DNA of 54,335 nucleotides from Pararhizobium antarcticum (lineage in GTDB: Bacteria; Pseudomonadota; Alphaproteobacteria; Rhizobiales; Rhizobiaceae), in the NCBI RefSeq assembly GCF_001885585.1, contig NZ_LSRP01000089.1, forward strand, positions 1 through 54,335, given 5' to 3'. Of the stretch, positions 1-9,559 are shown one piece after another. The position numbers and the translations under genes are program-made. The notes under the pieces are model-generated. The model ran no database searches and had not been told where the DNA came from. It was given only the letters and a program-made list of their open reading frames with translations. Position 1 is the stretch's first letter, and every line of letters begins with the position of its first letter.

Positions 1-765
1 GGTGATCTTGGTCTGGCCATCGGCGCCGGCAGCACCGGTTGCAAACAGCATCAGCGTGTCGGAGGTCGAGGTATCGCTATCGACCGTGACGGAATTGAAT
101 GTCGGGCCGGTCCCTTCGGACAGAAGCACCTGCAAGGCTGCCGGCGCAATGTCGGCATCGGTGACGACGAAGGACAGCATGGTCGCCATATCGGGCGCGA
201 TCATGCCGGCACCCTTGGCGATGCCGTTGATCGTTACCGTGACGCCGCCGATCATGGCAGTGCGCGTCGAAACCTTGGGGTAGGTATCGGTGGTCATGAT
301 GGCCTTGGCCGCCTCGAACCAGACATCGCCTGTCGCGGAAACGGCTAGCGCATCGAGCACGCCGGAAAATTTCGTGGCGTCCAGCGGCTCGCCGATGACA
401 CCGGTGGAAGCAAGGAAAACCTCGCTTTCCTTGCAGCCCGCAGCCTTGGCGGCCGACTGGGCGGTGAGCTCTGTCGCGGCTCGACCCTTCTTGCCGGTAA
501 AGGCATTGGCATTACCGGAATTGACGACAACAGCGCGGGCCACGCCGCCCGGTAGGTTGCTCCGGCAAAAATCAACGGGAGCCGACGGGCATTTCGACCG
601 GGTGAAGACCCCGGCGACCGCCGCAGGCGCGTCGAAGATCATCATCAGGACGTCGGTTCGGTTCTTGTACTTGATGCCGGCAGAGGCGGTCGCCATGCGC
701 ACGCCGCGGACGGCTGGCATCTCGGCGAAGGATTTCGGGGCAAGCGGGGAAACGGTTCCGGACAT
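1..765 (-). CDS. argJ: Glutamate/amino-acid N-acetyltransferase ArgJ (3' end cut by window)
   Basis: Ornithine acetyltransferase of arginine biosynthesis: it moves the acetyl group from N-acetylornithine to glutamate and, in bifunctional members, also acetylates glutamate from acetyl-CoA in the cytoplasm. The visible 255 residues start [13 protein letters not shown] at an ATG (complement of 763-765) and stay open to base 1. Family signatures are [12 protein letters not shown] (residues 80-91) and [14 protein letters not shown], in which Thr195 is the expected autocleavage site and nucleophile of the beta chain. Family members have roughly 400-415 residues, so about 155 C-terminal residues lie outside the window; no frameshift is seen. 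It lies 164 bp downstream of the PpiC isomerase gene on the same strand, so co-transcription is possible. Identification is confident; mono- versus bifunctionality cannot be decided here. Confidence 0.95.
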   Translation of the reverse strand, partial: MSGTVSPLAPKSFAEMPAVRGVRMATASAGIKYKNRTDVLMMIFDAPAAVAGVFTRSKCPSAPVDFCRSNLPGGVARAVVVNSGNANAFTGKKGRAATELTAQSAAKAAGCKESEVFLASTGVIGEPLDATKFSGVLDALAVSATGDVWFEAAKAIMTTDTYPKVSTRTAMIGGVTVTINGIAKGAGMIAPDMATMLSFVVTDADIAPAALQVLLSEGTGPTFNSVTVDSDTSTSDTLMLFATGAAGADGQTKIT

Positions 766-929
766 GATCAGACCTGCAGGACAAGAGCAACGGACCGGCA
801 AGGCGGACCGACGACAAGGTCCCGAAAGACATTATGTCCCCGGGACCCGTTGAAACTCGAAGGCTTAAACCAAAAGCACGTGACCGCGTGACGACAGCAG
901 ACACGTCCTCAGCCGTTCGGAACCGCCGC

Positions 930-1790
930 TCAATTGGCAGCGGGCTCCTTGTTGGCGTCATCATAGGCCTTCTTCAGTGCCGGATCGATGATTTCGACGC
1001 CGGCATCCTTCTTCGCCGCAGCCAGCAGCTCGAGATATTTGTCGCGCATGACCAGCTGCTTGACCTGGGGCTCGACCTGCTCGAGCGCCGGGGCTGCCTG
1101 GGTGCGCCGATCGTCGAGACGAATGACATGAAAGCCGAACTGGGTCTTGACCGGGGTCTCGGTGTACTTGCCCTTTTCAAGCGCAAAGGCTGCCTCGGAG
1201 AATTCCGGAACCATGCGGTCCTTGGTAAAATAACCGAGATCGCCGCCGCCATCCTTGTTCGGATCGGTGGACTTTTCCTTGGCGAGCGCTGCAAAATCCT
1301 TGCCGGCATCCAGTTCCTTGATGATGGCCTTCGCCTCATCCTCGGTCTTGACCAGGATATGGCTGGCCTTCACCTCTTCAGGCGGTGTGATCGCCGCAAT
1401 TTCCTTGTCATAGCGCGCCTTGACGTCTTCCGGCTTGATCGCTTCGACGACATGCTTCTTGAAAAACGCGTTGTGCAGTTCGCGATTGGCCAGGAACGAA
1501 ACCCGGCGCTTGAAGGCTTCGTCGTTCTGAAGGCCTTCCTTGTTTGCGCCTGCGGCAAGCAGCTGCATGTCGATCACGGCGGACAAGGCGGCCGCACGCT
1601 TCTGCTCTTCGGGAAGCTGGGCGACCTGCGGATCGAGACCGCTGATGGCCATGTCGATATCCGACTGGTGAATCTCGCTTGCACCGACCTTGGCGACAAC
1701 CGGATCGGCCGCATCGGCGGCGAAGACGGATCCCTGGGACGCCATCAGGGCGACCAGCGCCACCGCTGCCAGCTTGTTGTGCTTGAACAT
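930..1790 (-). CDS. Secreted parvulin-type peptidyl-prolyl cis-trans isomerase (PpiC/SurA-like)
   Basis: A 286-residue exported folding factor. The N-terminus MFKHNKLAAVALVALMASQ with SVFA|AD is a Sec signal peptide probably cleaved after residue 24, which places the protein in the periplasm. Residues 30-135 form a helical SurA_N-like region. Residues about 138-228 are the PpiC rotamase domain, with KASHILVKTEDEA at its start, GGGDLGYF in the middle and FGFHVIRLDD at its end. The start codon is preceded by an AAAGG ribosome site. It is divergent from secA across 244 bp, which suits a role in handling exported proteins, but direct cooperation with SecA is inference. It resembles rhizobial foldases annotated as PrsA/PpiC; substrates are unknown. 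Confidence 0.9.
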   Translation of the reverse strand: MFKHNKLAAVALVALMASQGSVFAADAADPVVAKVGASEIHQSDIDMAISGLDPQVAQLPEEQKRAAALSAVIDMQLLAAGANKEGLQNDEAFKRRVSFLANRELHNAFFKKHVVEAIKPEDVKARYDKEIAAITPPEEVKASHILVKTEDEAKAIIKELDAGKDFAALAKEKSTDPNKDGGGDLGYFTKDRMVPEFSEAAFALEKGKYTETPVKTQFGFHVIRLDDRRTQAAPALEQVEPQVKQLVMRDKYLELLAAAKKDAGVEIIDPALKKAYDDANKEPAAN

Positions 1791-1897
1791 TCGTCTAACC
1801 TTTCGCGCTTCAAAACCGAACCCTTCGGGCCGGCCAAAAAACGTTCCACATCATCATATTGTGGCCGTTCTGTAGCCTCGCCGCGCCTCAAGTCCCG

Positions 1898-1926
1898 TTG
1901 ACATAATTCGACCCCCCTCTTATCTG
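1898..1926 (+). promoter_or_regulatory. Predicted sigma-70 promoter of secA
   Basis: TTGACA at 1898-1903 is followed by 17 bases and TATCTG at 1921-1926, about 110 bases before the secA start codon. Hexamers and spacing fit a housekeeping promoter; there is no experimental support. Confidence 0.45.
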
Positions 1927-2034
1927 TCACGCAACCTCGCGTCCAGAACAGTTTCCGGGCGTTCCAGTGCATAATGCGGAAATGTGCTCTCCGCGCCGGA
2001 ACGGGCGGCGACAGAAAAGAAAGGACCATTCCTT

Positions 2035-4746
2035 ATGGTCAGTCTCGGCGGCCTCGCCCGCAAAATTTTTGGCTCATCGAACGATCGTCGCGTTCGTGGC
2101 TACAAGGCACGCGTCGACGCGATCAACGCACTCGAGCCGGAGATGAAAGCCCTCAGCGATGAGGCACTGGCTGGAAAGACCGTGGAGTTCCGCCAGCAGC
2201 TTGCCGACGGCAAGACACTGGATGATCTCCTGGTGCCGGCCTTTGCCGTGGCACGCGAAGCCGCGCGACGCACGCTGGGCCTGCGCCCCTTTGACGTCCA
2301 GCTGATCGGCGGGATGATCCTGCATGAGCGCGCCATCGCCGAAATGAAGACCGGCGAAGGCAAGACACTGGTCGCGACACTGCCGGTCTATCTCAACGCG
2401 CTCGCCGGCAAGGGCGTGCATGTGGTCACGGTCAACGACTACCTTGCTTCCCGCGACTCGGCGACGATGAACCGCATCTACGCCTTCCTCGGGCTGAAAA
2501 CAGGCGTCATCGTGCATGGCCTGTCGGACGACCAGCGGCGCGATGCCTATGCATGCGACATCACCTACGCGACAAACAACGAACTTGGCTTCGACTATCT
2601 GCGCGACAACATGAAGTACGAGCGCGCCCAGATGGTGCAGCGCGGACACTTCTTCGCCATCGTCGACGAAGTCGACTCGATCCTCGTCGATGAAGCGCGC
2701 ACGCCGCTGATCATTTCCGGCCCGCTCGACGACCGCTCGGATCTCTACAACACGATCAACGCCTTCATTCCAATGCTGGAACCCGAGGACTACGAGATCG
2801 ACGAGAAGCAGCGTTCGGCCAACTTCTCGGAAGTGGGCACGGAGAAGCTCGAAAACCTTCTGCGCGACGCAAATCTGTTGAAGGGCGAAACGCTCTACGA
2901 CGTCGAGAACGTGGCGATCGTCCACCATGTCAACAACGCGCTGAAGGCCCACAGGCTGTTCACGCGCGACAAGGACTACATCGTCCGCAATGACGAGATC
3001 GTCATCATCGACGAATTCACCGGCCGCATGATGCCGGGCCGCCGCTATTCGGAAGGCCAGCACCAGGCGCTGGAAGCCAAGGAAGGCGTCAGCATCCAGC
3101 CGGAAAACCAGACACTCGCCTCGGTTACCTTCCAGAACTATTTCCGCATGTACAAGAAGCTCGGCGGCATGACCGGTACGGCTTCGACCGAAGCCGAGGA
3201 ATTCGGCAACATCTACGGTCTGGAAGTGCTCGAAGTCCCGACCAACCTGCCGATCATCCGCCTGGACGAGGACGACGAGGTCTATCGGACCGCGGAAGAG
3301 AAATACAAGGCGATCATCGCCGAGATCAAGGAAGCCCAGGACCGCCAGCAGCCGGTTCTGGTGGGAACGACCTCGATCGAAAAGTCCGAGCTTCTGGCCG
3401 AAATGCTGAAGACTGCAGGGTTCAAGAACTTCCAGGTCCTGAACGCCCGCTATCACGAGCAGGAAGCCTTCATCGTATCGCAGGCGGGTGTTCCCGGTGC
3501 AGTCACGATCGCCACCAACATGGCGGGCCGCGGCACCGACATCCAGCTCGGTGGCAACCTCGAAATGCGCATCGCTGCCGAACTCGGCGAGATGGAGCAT
3601 GGGACCGAACGCGATGAAAAGGAAGCTGCGATCAAGGTCGAGGTCCAGCGCCTGAAGGACATCGCGCTCGCCGCCGGCGGTCTCTACGTCCTGGCGACAG
3701 AACGCCATGAAAGCCGCCGCATCGACAACCAGCTTCGCGGCCGTTCCGGCCGTCAGGGCGACCCCGGCCGTTCGAAGTTCTTCCTGTCGCTGCAGGACGA
3801 CCTGATGCGCATTTTCGGCTCTAATCGCATGGATTCGATGCTGACCAAGCTTGGCCTCAAGGAGGGCGAAGCGATCGTCCATCCCTGGATCAACAAGGCC
3901 CTCGAACGCGCGCAGAAAAAGGTCGAGGCCCGCAACTTCGACACCCGCAAGAACCTGCTGAAATATGACGACGTGCTGAACGACCAGCGCAAGGTGATCT
4001 TCGAACAGCGCATCGAACTGATGGATGCGACGGATGTGACCGAAACCGTCACCGATATGCGCCACGACGTCATCGACGATATCGTCAACAAGCGCATCCC
4101 GGAAAAGGCCTATGCCGAACAGTGGGACGTCGACGGCCTGACCAACGATGTCCGCACCCAGCTGAACCTCGACCTGCCCGTCGCCGACTGGGCTCGGGAA
4201 GAGGGCATCGACGAAAACGATATCCGCGAGCGTCTCACGGCAGCAGCGGACGCAGCGGCAGCCGATCGCGCCGCGCGCTTCGGGCAAGACATCATGCAGT
4301 ATGTCGAACGTTCCGTCGTGCTGCAGACGATTGACCATCTGTGGCGCGAGCATATCGTCAACCTCGATCACCTTCGTTCGGTCGTCGGCTTCCGCGGATA
4401 CGCGCAGCGCGATCCGCTGCAGGAATACAAGTCCGAAGCCTTCGAACTTTTCCAGGCCCTGCTCGGCAATCTGCGCCAGGGCGTGACTGCGCAGCTGATG
4501 CGCGTGGAACTGGTCCGTGAGGCAGCCGACGCCCCGCAGCCGCAGCTCCCGGAGATGGAAGGCCATCACATCGATCCGCTCACCGGGGAAGACGACTTCA
4601 ATGAAGGCGAAAGCCAGTTGCTCGTTGCCCCGGAAAACCGCGATCCGCAGAATCCGTTGAGCTGGGGCAAGGTTTCCCGCAACGAACTCTGCCCCTGCGG
4701 CTCCGGCAAGAAGTACAAGCACTGCCACGGCGCCTTCGAAGCTTAA
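2035..4746 (+). CDS. secA: Preprotein translocase ATPase SecA
   Basis: The motor of the Sec pathway: it binds unfolded preproteins and drives them through SecYEG with ATP. The protein has 903 residues, normal for alphaproteobacteria. MKTGEGKT (104-111) is Walker A and DEVDS (211-215) is Walker B. GGMTGTA and the GRAGRGTD-like [13 protein letters not shown] and RGRSGRQGD stretches belong to the second ATPase fold. The C-terminus carries the zinc-binding SEC-C motif [13 protein letters not shown] (from residue 886), which contacts SecB and phospholipid. I chose the ATG at 2035 because an AAAGGA ribosome site precedes it and [13 protein letters not shown] is the conserved start; in-frame codons further upstream add only non-conserved residues. 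It appears monocistronic, ending at a strong terminator. Confidence 0.98.
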   Translation: MVSLGGLARKIFGSSNDRRVRGYKARVDAINALEPEMKALSDEALAGKTVEFRQQLADGKTLDDLLVPAFAVAREAARRTLGLRPFDVQLIGGMILHERAIAEMKTGEGKTLVATLPVYLNALAGKGVHVVTVNDYLASRDSATMNRIYAFLGLKTGVIVHGLSDDQRRDAYACDITYATNNELGFDYLRDNMKYERAQMVQRGHFFAIVDEVDSILVDEARTPLIISGPLDDRSDLYNTINAFIPMLEPEDYEIDEKQRSANFSEVGTEKLENLLRDANLLKGETLYDVENVAIVHHVNNALKAHRLFTRDKDYIVRNDEIVIIDEFTGRMMPGRRYSEGQHQALEAKEGVSIQPENQTLASVTFQNYFRMYKKLGGMTGTASTEAEEFGNIYGLEVLEVPTNLPIIRLDEDDEVYRTAEEKYKAIIAEIKEAQDRQQPVLVGTTSIEKSELLAEMLKTAGFKNFQVLNARYHEQEAFIVSQAGVPGAVTIATNMAGRGTDIQLGGNLEMRIAAELGEMEHGTERDEKEAAIKVEVQRLKDIALAAGGLYVLATERHESRRIDNQLRGRSGRQGDPGRSKFFLSLQDDLMRIFGSNRMDSMLTKLGLKEGEAIVHPWINKALERAQKKVEARNFDTRKNLLKYDDVLNDQRKVIFEQRIELMDATDVTETVTDMRHDVIDDIVNKRIPEKAYAEQWDVDGLTNDVRTQLNLDLPVADWAREEGIDENDIRERLTAAADAAAADRAARFGQDIMQYVERSVVLQTIDHLWREHIVNLDHLRSVVGFRGYAQRDPLQEYKSEAFELFQALLGNLRQGVTAQLMRVELVREAADAPQPQLPEMEGHHIDPLTGEDDFNEGESQLLVAPENRDPQNPLSWGKVSRNELCPCGSGKKYKHCHGAFEA

Positions 4747-4783
4747 AACGCGGCGGCTTGCTTTTAGAACCTTTGTTTTTCTG

Positions 4784-4819
4784 AAACGGCAGACGGGATT
4801 GCAGTCCCGTCTGCCGTTT
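4784..4819 (+). terminator. Rho-independent terminator after secA
   Basis: A perfect 15-bp inverted repeat (arms 4784-4798 and 4805-4819, starting AAACGGCAGACGGGA) has a 6-base loop. The AAA/TTT ends supply a short U run. It lies 38 bases after the secA stop. Confidence 0.85.
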
Positions 4820-4981
4820 GACTGACCTCACGAAATTGACCCAGGTGTCTATCGACCTGACCGGCCTGTTTTTCCGAGAAACAGCATGCCGCTCGCTGGC
4901 TGCCATGCCATCTCCCGCACCGCCCTGCACCCTTTGTTAACGCTGTTCTGGCTACACTGACGGCCAGTATTGCGTAATCTC

Positions 4982-6421
4982 ATGGGTATTCCCTTGTTCC
5001 TGGCTGCATGTCATACGGCTGGACGACTGTTGCCGCCGGCCTTGCGCGAACGGCTGTCGCCGTTTGCCCAAAAGCTGGTGCCCGTTCTCACCGAAAACGA
5101 TCCGAAGCATCGGGCGCAGCGCATGGCGCTTGTCGCGTTTGCGATCCGCATCGTCAGCGCGGCCATCGCCTTCGTTTCGCAGATCATCCTCGCGCGCCTC
5201 ATGGGTGAATTCGAATACGGGATCTTCGTGTTCGTCTGGGTCCTCGTCGTTCTGTTCGGCAATCTCTCCTGCCTCGGCTTCCATACGGCGATCATCCGCT
5301 TCCTGCCGCAGTACCATGCGCGCGACGCGCTGCCTGAGATCCGCGGCCTGACGACAACAGTCAGGATATTCGCCCTCGTCTCCGCAACAGGCCTTGCCAT
5401 TGTTGGCATCAGCGGCCTCTGGCTGTTCGGCGACCGAATCGACAGCTACTACATCGTCCCGCTCTATCTCGGCATCTTCTCCTTGCCGATGATCGCGCTC
5501 GGCGACGTCATGGACGGCACGTCGCGGGCCCATAGCTGGGCGGTGTCGGCGCTCAGCCCGACCTATATCATCCGCCCGGTGCTCATCCTCGGACTGATGA
5601 TGCTGGCTGTTGCGATTGGCGAGCCGCACACGGCCCGGACCGCGATGATCGCTGCGATGGCGGCAACGTACCTGACCAGCGTGACGCAGTTCTTCATCCT
5701 CACCTGGCGGCTGCGCAAACGCTATGTCAAAGGCCCGCGCAAGATCGAATTCGGCACCTGGATCCGCATTGCCCTGCCGATCTTCCTGATCGAGGGTTTC
5801 GGCTTCATGCTGACAAACTCGGACGTTGTGATCGTCGGTCTCTACCTCGACCCGCAAAGCGTCGCGATCTATTTTGCTGCCGCCAAGACGATGGCGCTGG
5901 TACATTTCGTGATGTTTTCGGTGAAGGCGGCCGCCGCCCCGCGGTTCTCCGCAGCCATGGCCGATCCGGACCGCCAGCAACTGGCCGTCATTGCCGTCGA
6001 AAGTGCGCGCTGGTCGTTCTGGCCATCGCTTGCCGTAGGTGCGCTGGTGCTGCTGGCCGGCAACTTCCTGCTGTCGCTCTTCGGACCAGCCTTTGTTTCC
6101 GGCTATCCGCTGATGGTCATCCTGTTTGCCGGCATCATGGCCAAGGCGTTTGTCGGACCGGCCGAGGCTTTCCTGACCATGGCGGGACAGCAGAAGCTCT
6201 GTGTCGGCCTCTACGCGGCAGCGCTCGTCTGCAATCTCGCCCTGAACATGACGCTAATTCCGCTTTTCGGCCTGTCCGGCGCTGCCCTGGCCACCGCCGG
6301 TGCCATGCTGATCGAGGCCATCCTTCTTCATCTGGCCGTGCGCCATACGTTTGGCATCGTGCTGTTCGCCTTTGCGGACCCCCATGCCAGAACCATCAAA
6401 TCAGAGGCTCCCAGACCATGA
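4982..6421 (+). CDS. Polysaccharide flippase (Wzx/MATE-like membrane exporter)
   Basis: An integral membrane protein of 479 residues with about 12 hydrophobic segments in the polysaccharide biosynthesis/oligosaccharide flippase fold. The usual first helices contain FVSQIILARLMGEFEYGIF, the stretch of this family in which a helix end is followed by a Gly-Glu/Phe turn. Such proteins move lipid-linked glycans across the inner membrane. It starts at the ATG at 4982; a TTG four codons upstream (4970) is an alternative and neither has a clear ribosome site. The stop overlaps the next ATG in an ATGA, so it is coupled to the acetyltransferase. No glycosyltransferase is nearby, so the substrate is unknown. 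Another member of the MOP superfamily remains possible. Confidence 0.82.
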   Translation: MGIPLFLAACHTAGRLLPPALRERLSPFAQKLVPVLTENDPKHRAQRMALVAFAIRIVSAAIAFVSQIILARLMGEFEYGIFVFVWVLVVLFGNLSCLGFHTAIIRFLPQYHARDALPEIRGLTTTVRIFALVSATGLAIVGISGLWLFGDRIDSYYIVPLYLGIFSLPMIALGDVMDGTSRAHSWAVSALSPTYIIRPVLILGLMMLAVAIGEPHTARTAMIAAMAATYLTSVTQFFILTWRLRKRYVKGPRKIEFGTWIRIALPIFLIEGFGFMLTNSDVVIVGLYLDPQSVAIYFAAAKTMALVHFVMFSVKAAAAPRFSAAMADPDRQQLAVIAVESARWSFWPSLAVGALVLLAGNFLLSLFGPAFVSGYPLMVILFAGIMAKAFVGPAEAFLTMAGQQKLCVGLYAAALVCNLALNMTLIPLFGLSGAALATAGAMLIEAILLHLAVRHTFGIVLFAFADPHARTIKSEAPRP

Positions 6422-7701
6422 CCGGCACGCCAAACTACCCAGACGATCCGACCGGCCGCGCAGCGCGGGTACTAGGTGGGCTGGCCCCCACGGTCCTCCA
6501 TCATCCGGCCGCGGAAAACAGCCTGCCGATCGGCCGACCCGGTCGCAAGCTCTGCCTCTATCCGGCCCGCGCCGGCTATGACCTGCAGCAGGAACTGGAC
6601 TTCCTGTCGAACAGGGCGCTGGAGCCGAATGTCTTTTTCACCGGGCGCTTCCTCGCCCCGGCCATGCCGCGCCTCGAGGACCGCGTTATCCGCCTGGCGC
6701 TGATCCGCGACGAGAACGAACAGCGTAGCCGCATCCGTTTCCTGATGCCGTTTTCCATTGAAAAGCCCGGTTTCTCCATTGGCGCATCGATCATCCGCGC
6801 CTGGTCGAACCCATTTGGGCCCCTCGGCGTCCCGCTGCTCGACGCGGAAGAAGCCGCCGAAACGATCGACAATCTCTACGAGGCCCTTGCCGATCCCACG
6901 GCTGGCCTGCCTTCGGTTCTGGTGCTTCCGGATGTCCGGCTGAAGGGCAAGTTTGCCCAGCTTGCCCGCGCCGTCGCCATCGGTCGCAACCTTCCGATCA
7001 CGGTGACAGACAGCTTCACGCGGCCGATGCTGGAAAGCCTTCTGGATGGCCAGACCTATCTTCGCAAGGCAATGAACCCCTCCCATTTTCGCGATCTGCG
7101 CCGGCAATGGGGACATCTGGAGGCGCTGGGTAAACTCGACTACAACGTCGCCCGCCAGCCGGCCGACGTCCGGGTGCGCATGGAGGAATTCCTGGCGCTC
7201 GAGGCAAGCGGCTGGAAGGGCCGGCAGCGCACCGCCATGGTTATGGATCGCTACCGCGCAGCGTTTGCCCGCGAGGCGATCACCAATCTTGCCGAGGCAG
7301 ACAGCGTCCGCATCCACACGCTCGACCTGAACGGAACGGCGATTGCCGCGATGATCGTTTTCATGATGGCCGGCGAGGCCTATACGTGGAAGACCGCCTA
7401 TGATGAGCAATATGCCCGCTATTCGCCCGGCAAGCTGCTGATGGCGGAACTGACGGAATGGCATCTCGACGACGCCAACATTATGCGTTCTGACAGCTGC
7501 GCCGTGCCGGATCATCCCGTGATGAGCCGATTCTGGGAGGAACGCGAAGAGATGGGCACGCTGGTCATCGGTCTTCATCAGAACCGCGACCGCGATGTCC
7601 GACAGGTCGCAGCGCAGCTCCATCTCTACCGAAATACCCGCAACATGGCCCGCTTGCTGCGCGAGAAAATCCGCGCCCTGGCACCGCGTCGATCGAAATA
7701 G
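6418..7701 (+). CDS. GNAT/FemAB-fold acetyltransferase, BioF2-like (CelD type)
   Basis: A 427-residue soluble protein. Residues about 220-370 form a BioF2-like acetyltransferase domain (Acetyltransf_6 type). It contains LEASGWKGRQRTA, followed by a beta-rich segment (GTAIAAMIVFMMAGEAYTWKTAYDE) and YSPGKLLMAELTEW, the region where this fold binds acyl-CoA. Related proteins in rhizobia are often annotated as cellulose biosynthesis CelD-like and sit with polysaccharide genes. Its ATG overlaps the flippase stop by 4 bp, so the two products are probably made together and may act on the same glycan; O- or N-acylation of a surface polymer is inference. It ends 9 bp before the convergent acyl-CoA synthetase gene. 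Confidence 0.75.
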   Translation: MTGTPNYPDDPTGRAARVLGGLAPTVLHHPAAENSLPIGRPGRKLCLYPARAGYDLQQELDFLSNRALEPNVFFTGRFLAPAMPRLEDRVIRLALIRDENEQRSRIRFLMPFSIEKPGFSIGASIIRAWSNPFGPLGVPLLDAEEAAETIDNLYEALADPTAGLPSVLVLPDVRLKGKFAQLARAVAIGRNLPITVTDSFTRPMLESLLDGQTYLRKAMNPSHFRDLRRQWGHLEALGKLDYNVARQPADVRVRMEEFLALEASGWKGRQRTAMVMDRYRAAFAREAITNLAEADSVRIHTLDLNGTAIAAMIVFMMAGEAYTWKTAYDEQYARYSPGKLLMAELTEWHLDDANIMRSDSCAVPDHPVMSRFWEEREEMGTLVIGLHQNRDRDVRQVAAQLHLYRNTRNMARLLREKIRALAPRRSK

Positions 7702-7710
7702 CCGGTCAAA

Positions 7711-9363
7711 TCAGGCAGCCGGCTTTGCAACCTCGGCTGCCGCCTGCTGACGCAGAAGCCGGCGGATGACCTTGCCCGACGTCGTCAACGGCAGGCTTTC
7801 GACAAACTCCACCTCGCGCGGATATTCGTGCATCGACAACCGCGTCTTCACCCAATCGCGGATCTCTGCCTCCAGCGCCGGGCTCGCCGCATGCCCGGGC
7901 TTCAGAACGACATAGGCCTTGACGATTTCCGTTCGCAGCGCATCCGGCTTGCCGATCGCCGCTGCAAGCTGGATGGCCGGATGGCCGGCGAGACAGTCCT
8001 CGATCTCGCCCGGACCGATCCGGTATCCGGATGAGGTGATGACATCGTCGTCGCGGCCGAAGAAGGTAACATAGCCTTCCGCATCCTGAACGCCCTGGTC
8101 TCCCGTCGTCATCCAGTCGCCGATGAATTTTCGCTCCGTTGCCGTGTCATTGTTCCAGTAGCCGAGAAACATCACCGGGTCCGGCCTGCGGACGGCCACT
8201 TGCCCTACGGTTCCAACAGGCACACTGTTGCCCTGCGTATCGATGATCGCGACGGTATGGCCTGGCACTGCCTTGCCCATCGATCCCGGCTTCAGCACGC
8301 CGAGATGGGCCGCCGATGACAGCACGATGTTGCACTCCGTCTGGCCATAGAATTCATTGACCGGCACCCCGAAGGCTACGCTTGCCCATTCGCCTGTTTC
8401 CCGTCCAAGCGATTCGCCCGCTGAGCCGATCGTGCGCAGGTTGAGATTGTAGTGCGCCCGCGGATCTTCGACCACCTTCAGCAGGCGCAGCGCCGTTGGT
8501 GGAATGAAGGCATTGCGCACCTGCATTTCGGCCATGATGCGAAGCGCCATGTGCGGGTCGAACTTCTGGCCCGGTGAGGAAACGACGGGCACCCCGAGCA
8601 AAAGGGACGGCAAGAGCGCATTGAGCAATCCGCCCGCCCAGGCCCAGTCGGCCGGCGTCCACATCCGGTCGCCCGCCTGCGGCAGGTTGGCGTGGTGGAA
8701 CTGGAAGCCCGGAATATGGCCGAGAAGCACGCGATGTCCGTGCAGCGCACCCTTTGGCGGGCCTGTCGTGCCTGACGTATAGATCATCATGGCGGGATCA
8801 TCCGGCGTCGTGTCCGCTGCCGCAAACACCGCCGGGAATTCGTCCGCCAGACGGCGGAAGGATCTGGCATCGGCTGGCATCTCCCCGGCGTGATCGGTCA
8901 AAACGACGCGCTTCAGCGCAGGCAACCGGTCGCGCAGCGCAGCAATCTTGGTCCATCCGAAACCATTGGTGACAATCGCGGAGGCGCCAGCGTCACGCAG
9001 CCTGTATTCAAGCGCCTCGACACCAAAAAGCAGGGCGAGCGGCAGCGCAATGGCGCCGGTCTTGTAGATGGCCGCATGCGCGATGGCCGTCTCGAACCCC
9101 TGGGGCAGCAGGATCGCCACTCGGTCTCCCGGCAGGATCCCGTTTGCAACAAGACCATGGGCAAAGGACGAGGACCGTGCTGCAAACGCGCCGTAGGTCA
9201 GCGACAGATGCGCGCCATCCGGGCTGAAATGCTGCAGGCAGATCCGATCCGGCTCCCGTGCCGCCCAGGCATCACTGACCGCCACGCCGATGTTGAACCG
9301 CGCCGGAAGCTGCCAGCGGAAATCGCGGCGCAGGGTGTCATAGGAATCGCGGATCGGCAGCAT
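7711..9363 (-). CDS. Acyl-CoA synthetase (AMP-forming, medium-chain/benzoate-like)
   Basis: Activates a carboxylic acid to its CoA thioester through an acyl-adenylate. From the ATG at 9363 (MLPIRDSYDTLRRDFRW) the protein has 550 residues. The P-loop-like YTSGTTGPPKGA is at about 195-206. GYWNND, TTGDQGVQDAEGY, RDDDVITSSGYRIGPGEIED and the C-terminal LPLTTSGKVIRR with its catalytic Lys follow in the expected order. The frame continues upstream to an ATG at 9435, but ANL proteins of this group usually begin a few residues before the aromatic FRW stretch, so I prefer 9363; the start is uncertain. Substrate class cannot be read from sequence. It is divergent from a TetR regulator and may share its operator. 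Confidence 0.85.
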   Translation of the reverse strand: MLPIRDSYDTLRRDFRWQLPARFNIGVAVSDAWAAREPDRICLQHFSPDGAHLSLTYGAFAARSSSFAHGLVANGILPGDRVAILLPQGFETAIAHAAIYKTGAIALPLALLFGVEALEYRLRDAGASAIVTNGFGWTKIAALRDRLPALKRVVLTDHAGEMPADARSFRRLADEFPAVFAAADTTPDDPAMMIYTSGTTGPPKGALHGHRVLLGHIPGFQFHHANLPQAGDRMWTPADWAWAGGLLNALLPSLLLGVPVVSSPGQKFDPHMALRIMAEMQVRNAFIPPTALRLLKVVEDPRAHYNLNLRTIGSAGESLGRETGEWASVAFGVPVNEFYGQTECNIVLSSAAHLGVLKPGSMGKAVPGHTVAIIDTQGNSVPVGTVGQVAVRRPDPVMFLGYWNNDTATERKFIGDWMTTGDQGVQDAEGYVTFFGRDDDVITSSGYRIGPGEIEDCLAGHPAIQLAAAIGKPDALRTEIVKAYVVLKPGHAASPALEAEIRDWVKTRLSMHEYPREVEFVESLPLTTSGKVIRRLLRQQAAAEVAKPAA

Positions 9364-9490
9364 GTATCGCCCGGAAAGAGTTTCGCTGCAGTGCAATACC
9401 ATTGTCGCAGCCCGATGTTCAACTGCCGTGCACATTGAGGATCTCGCAGGCAGGTCGCCGCTCTTTCTGCTGCCACCAACGGCGGATGTG

Positions 9491-9519
9491 TTGACAGAAT
9501 ATCAATGATGCCTTACGAC
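9491..9519 (+). promoter_or_regulatory. Possible promoter of the tetR-RND operon
   Basis: TTGACA at 9491-9496, then 17 bases to TACGAC at 9514-9519. The -35 box is good and the -10 weak; the -10 lies inside the large palindrome, where a bound repressor would block it. Confidence 0.35.
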
Positions 9520-9555
9520 TGACGAAATTCAAATTTCGTCAGTCGTAAGGCATCA
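9506..9555. promoter_or_regulatory. 50-bp near-perfect palindrome, probable TetR operator and RNA hairpin
   Basis: The left arm 9506-9529 and right arm 9532-9555 are exact reverse complements over 24 bases, separated only by CA. The inner part reads GACGAAATTCAAATTTCGTC. It ends 4 bases before the tetR ATG at 9560. The only purine-rich ribosome-site candidate (TAAGG, 9546-9550) lies in the right arm. TetR proteins usually bind palindromes of 15-30 bp near their own start, so this could hold two operators. If transcribed, the hairpin would hide the ribosome site. The palindrome is seen directly; its role is inferred. Confidence 0.75.
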
Positions 9556-9559
9556 CACA

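Noticed and set aside
2074..4728. 884-residue open frame antisense to secA
   Set aside because: It mirrors the secA reading frame, a usual effect of high-GC codon bias. Its translation shows repetitive Val/Asp/Phe/Gln patterns without any domain, and secA is certain.
9364..9435. Longer N-terminus of the acyl-CoA synthetase
   Set aside because: The extra 24 residues are not of the kind seen before the conserved FRW region in this family; no ribosome site clearly favours it, so it is given as an alternative only.
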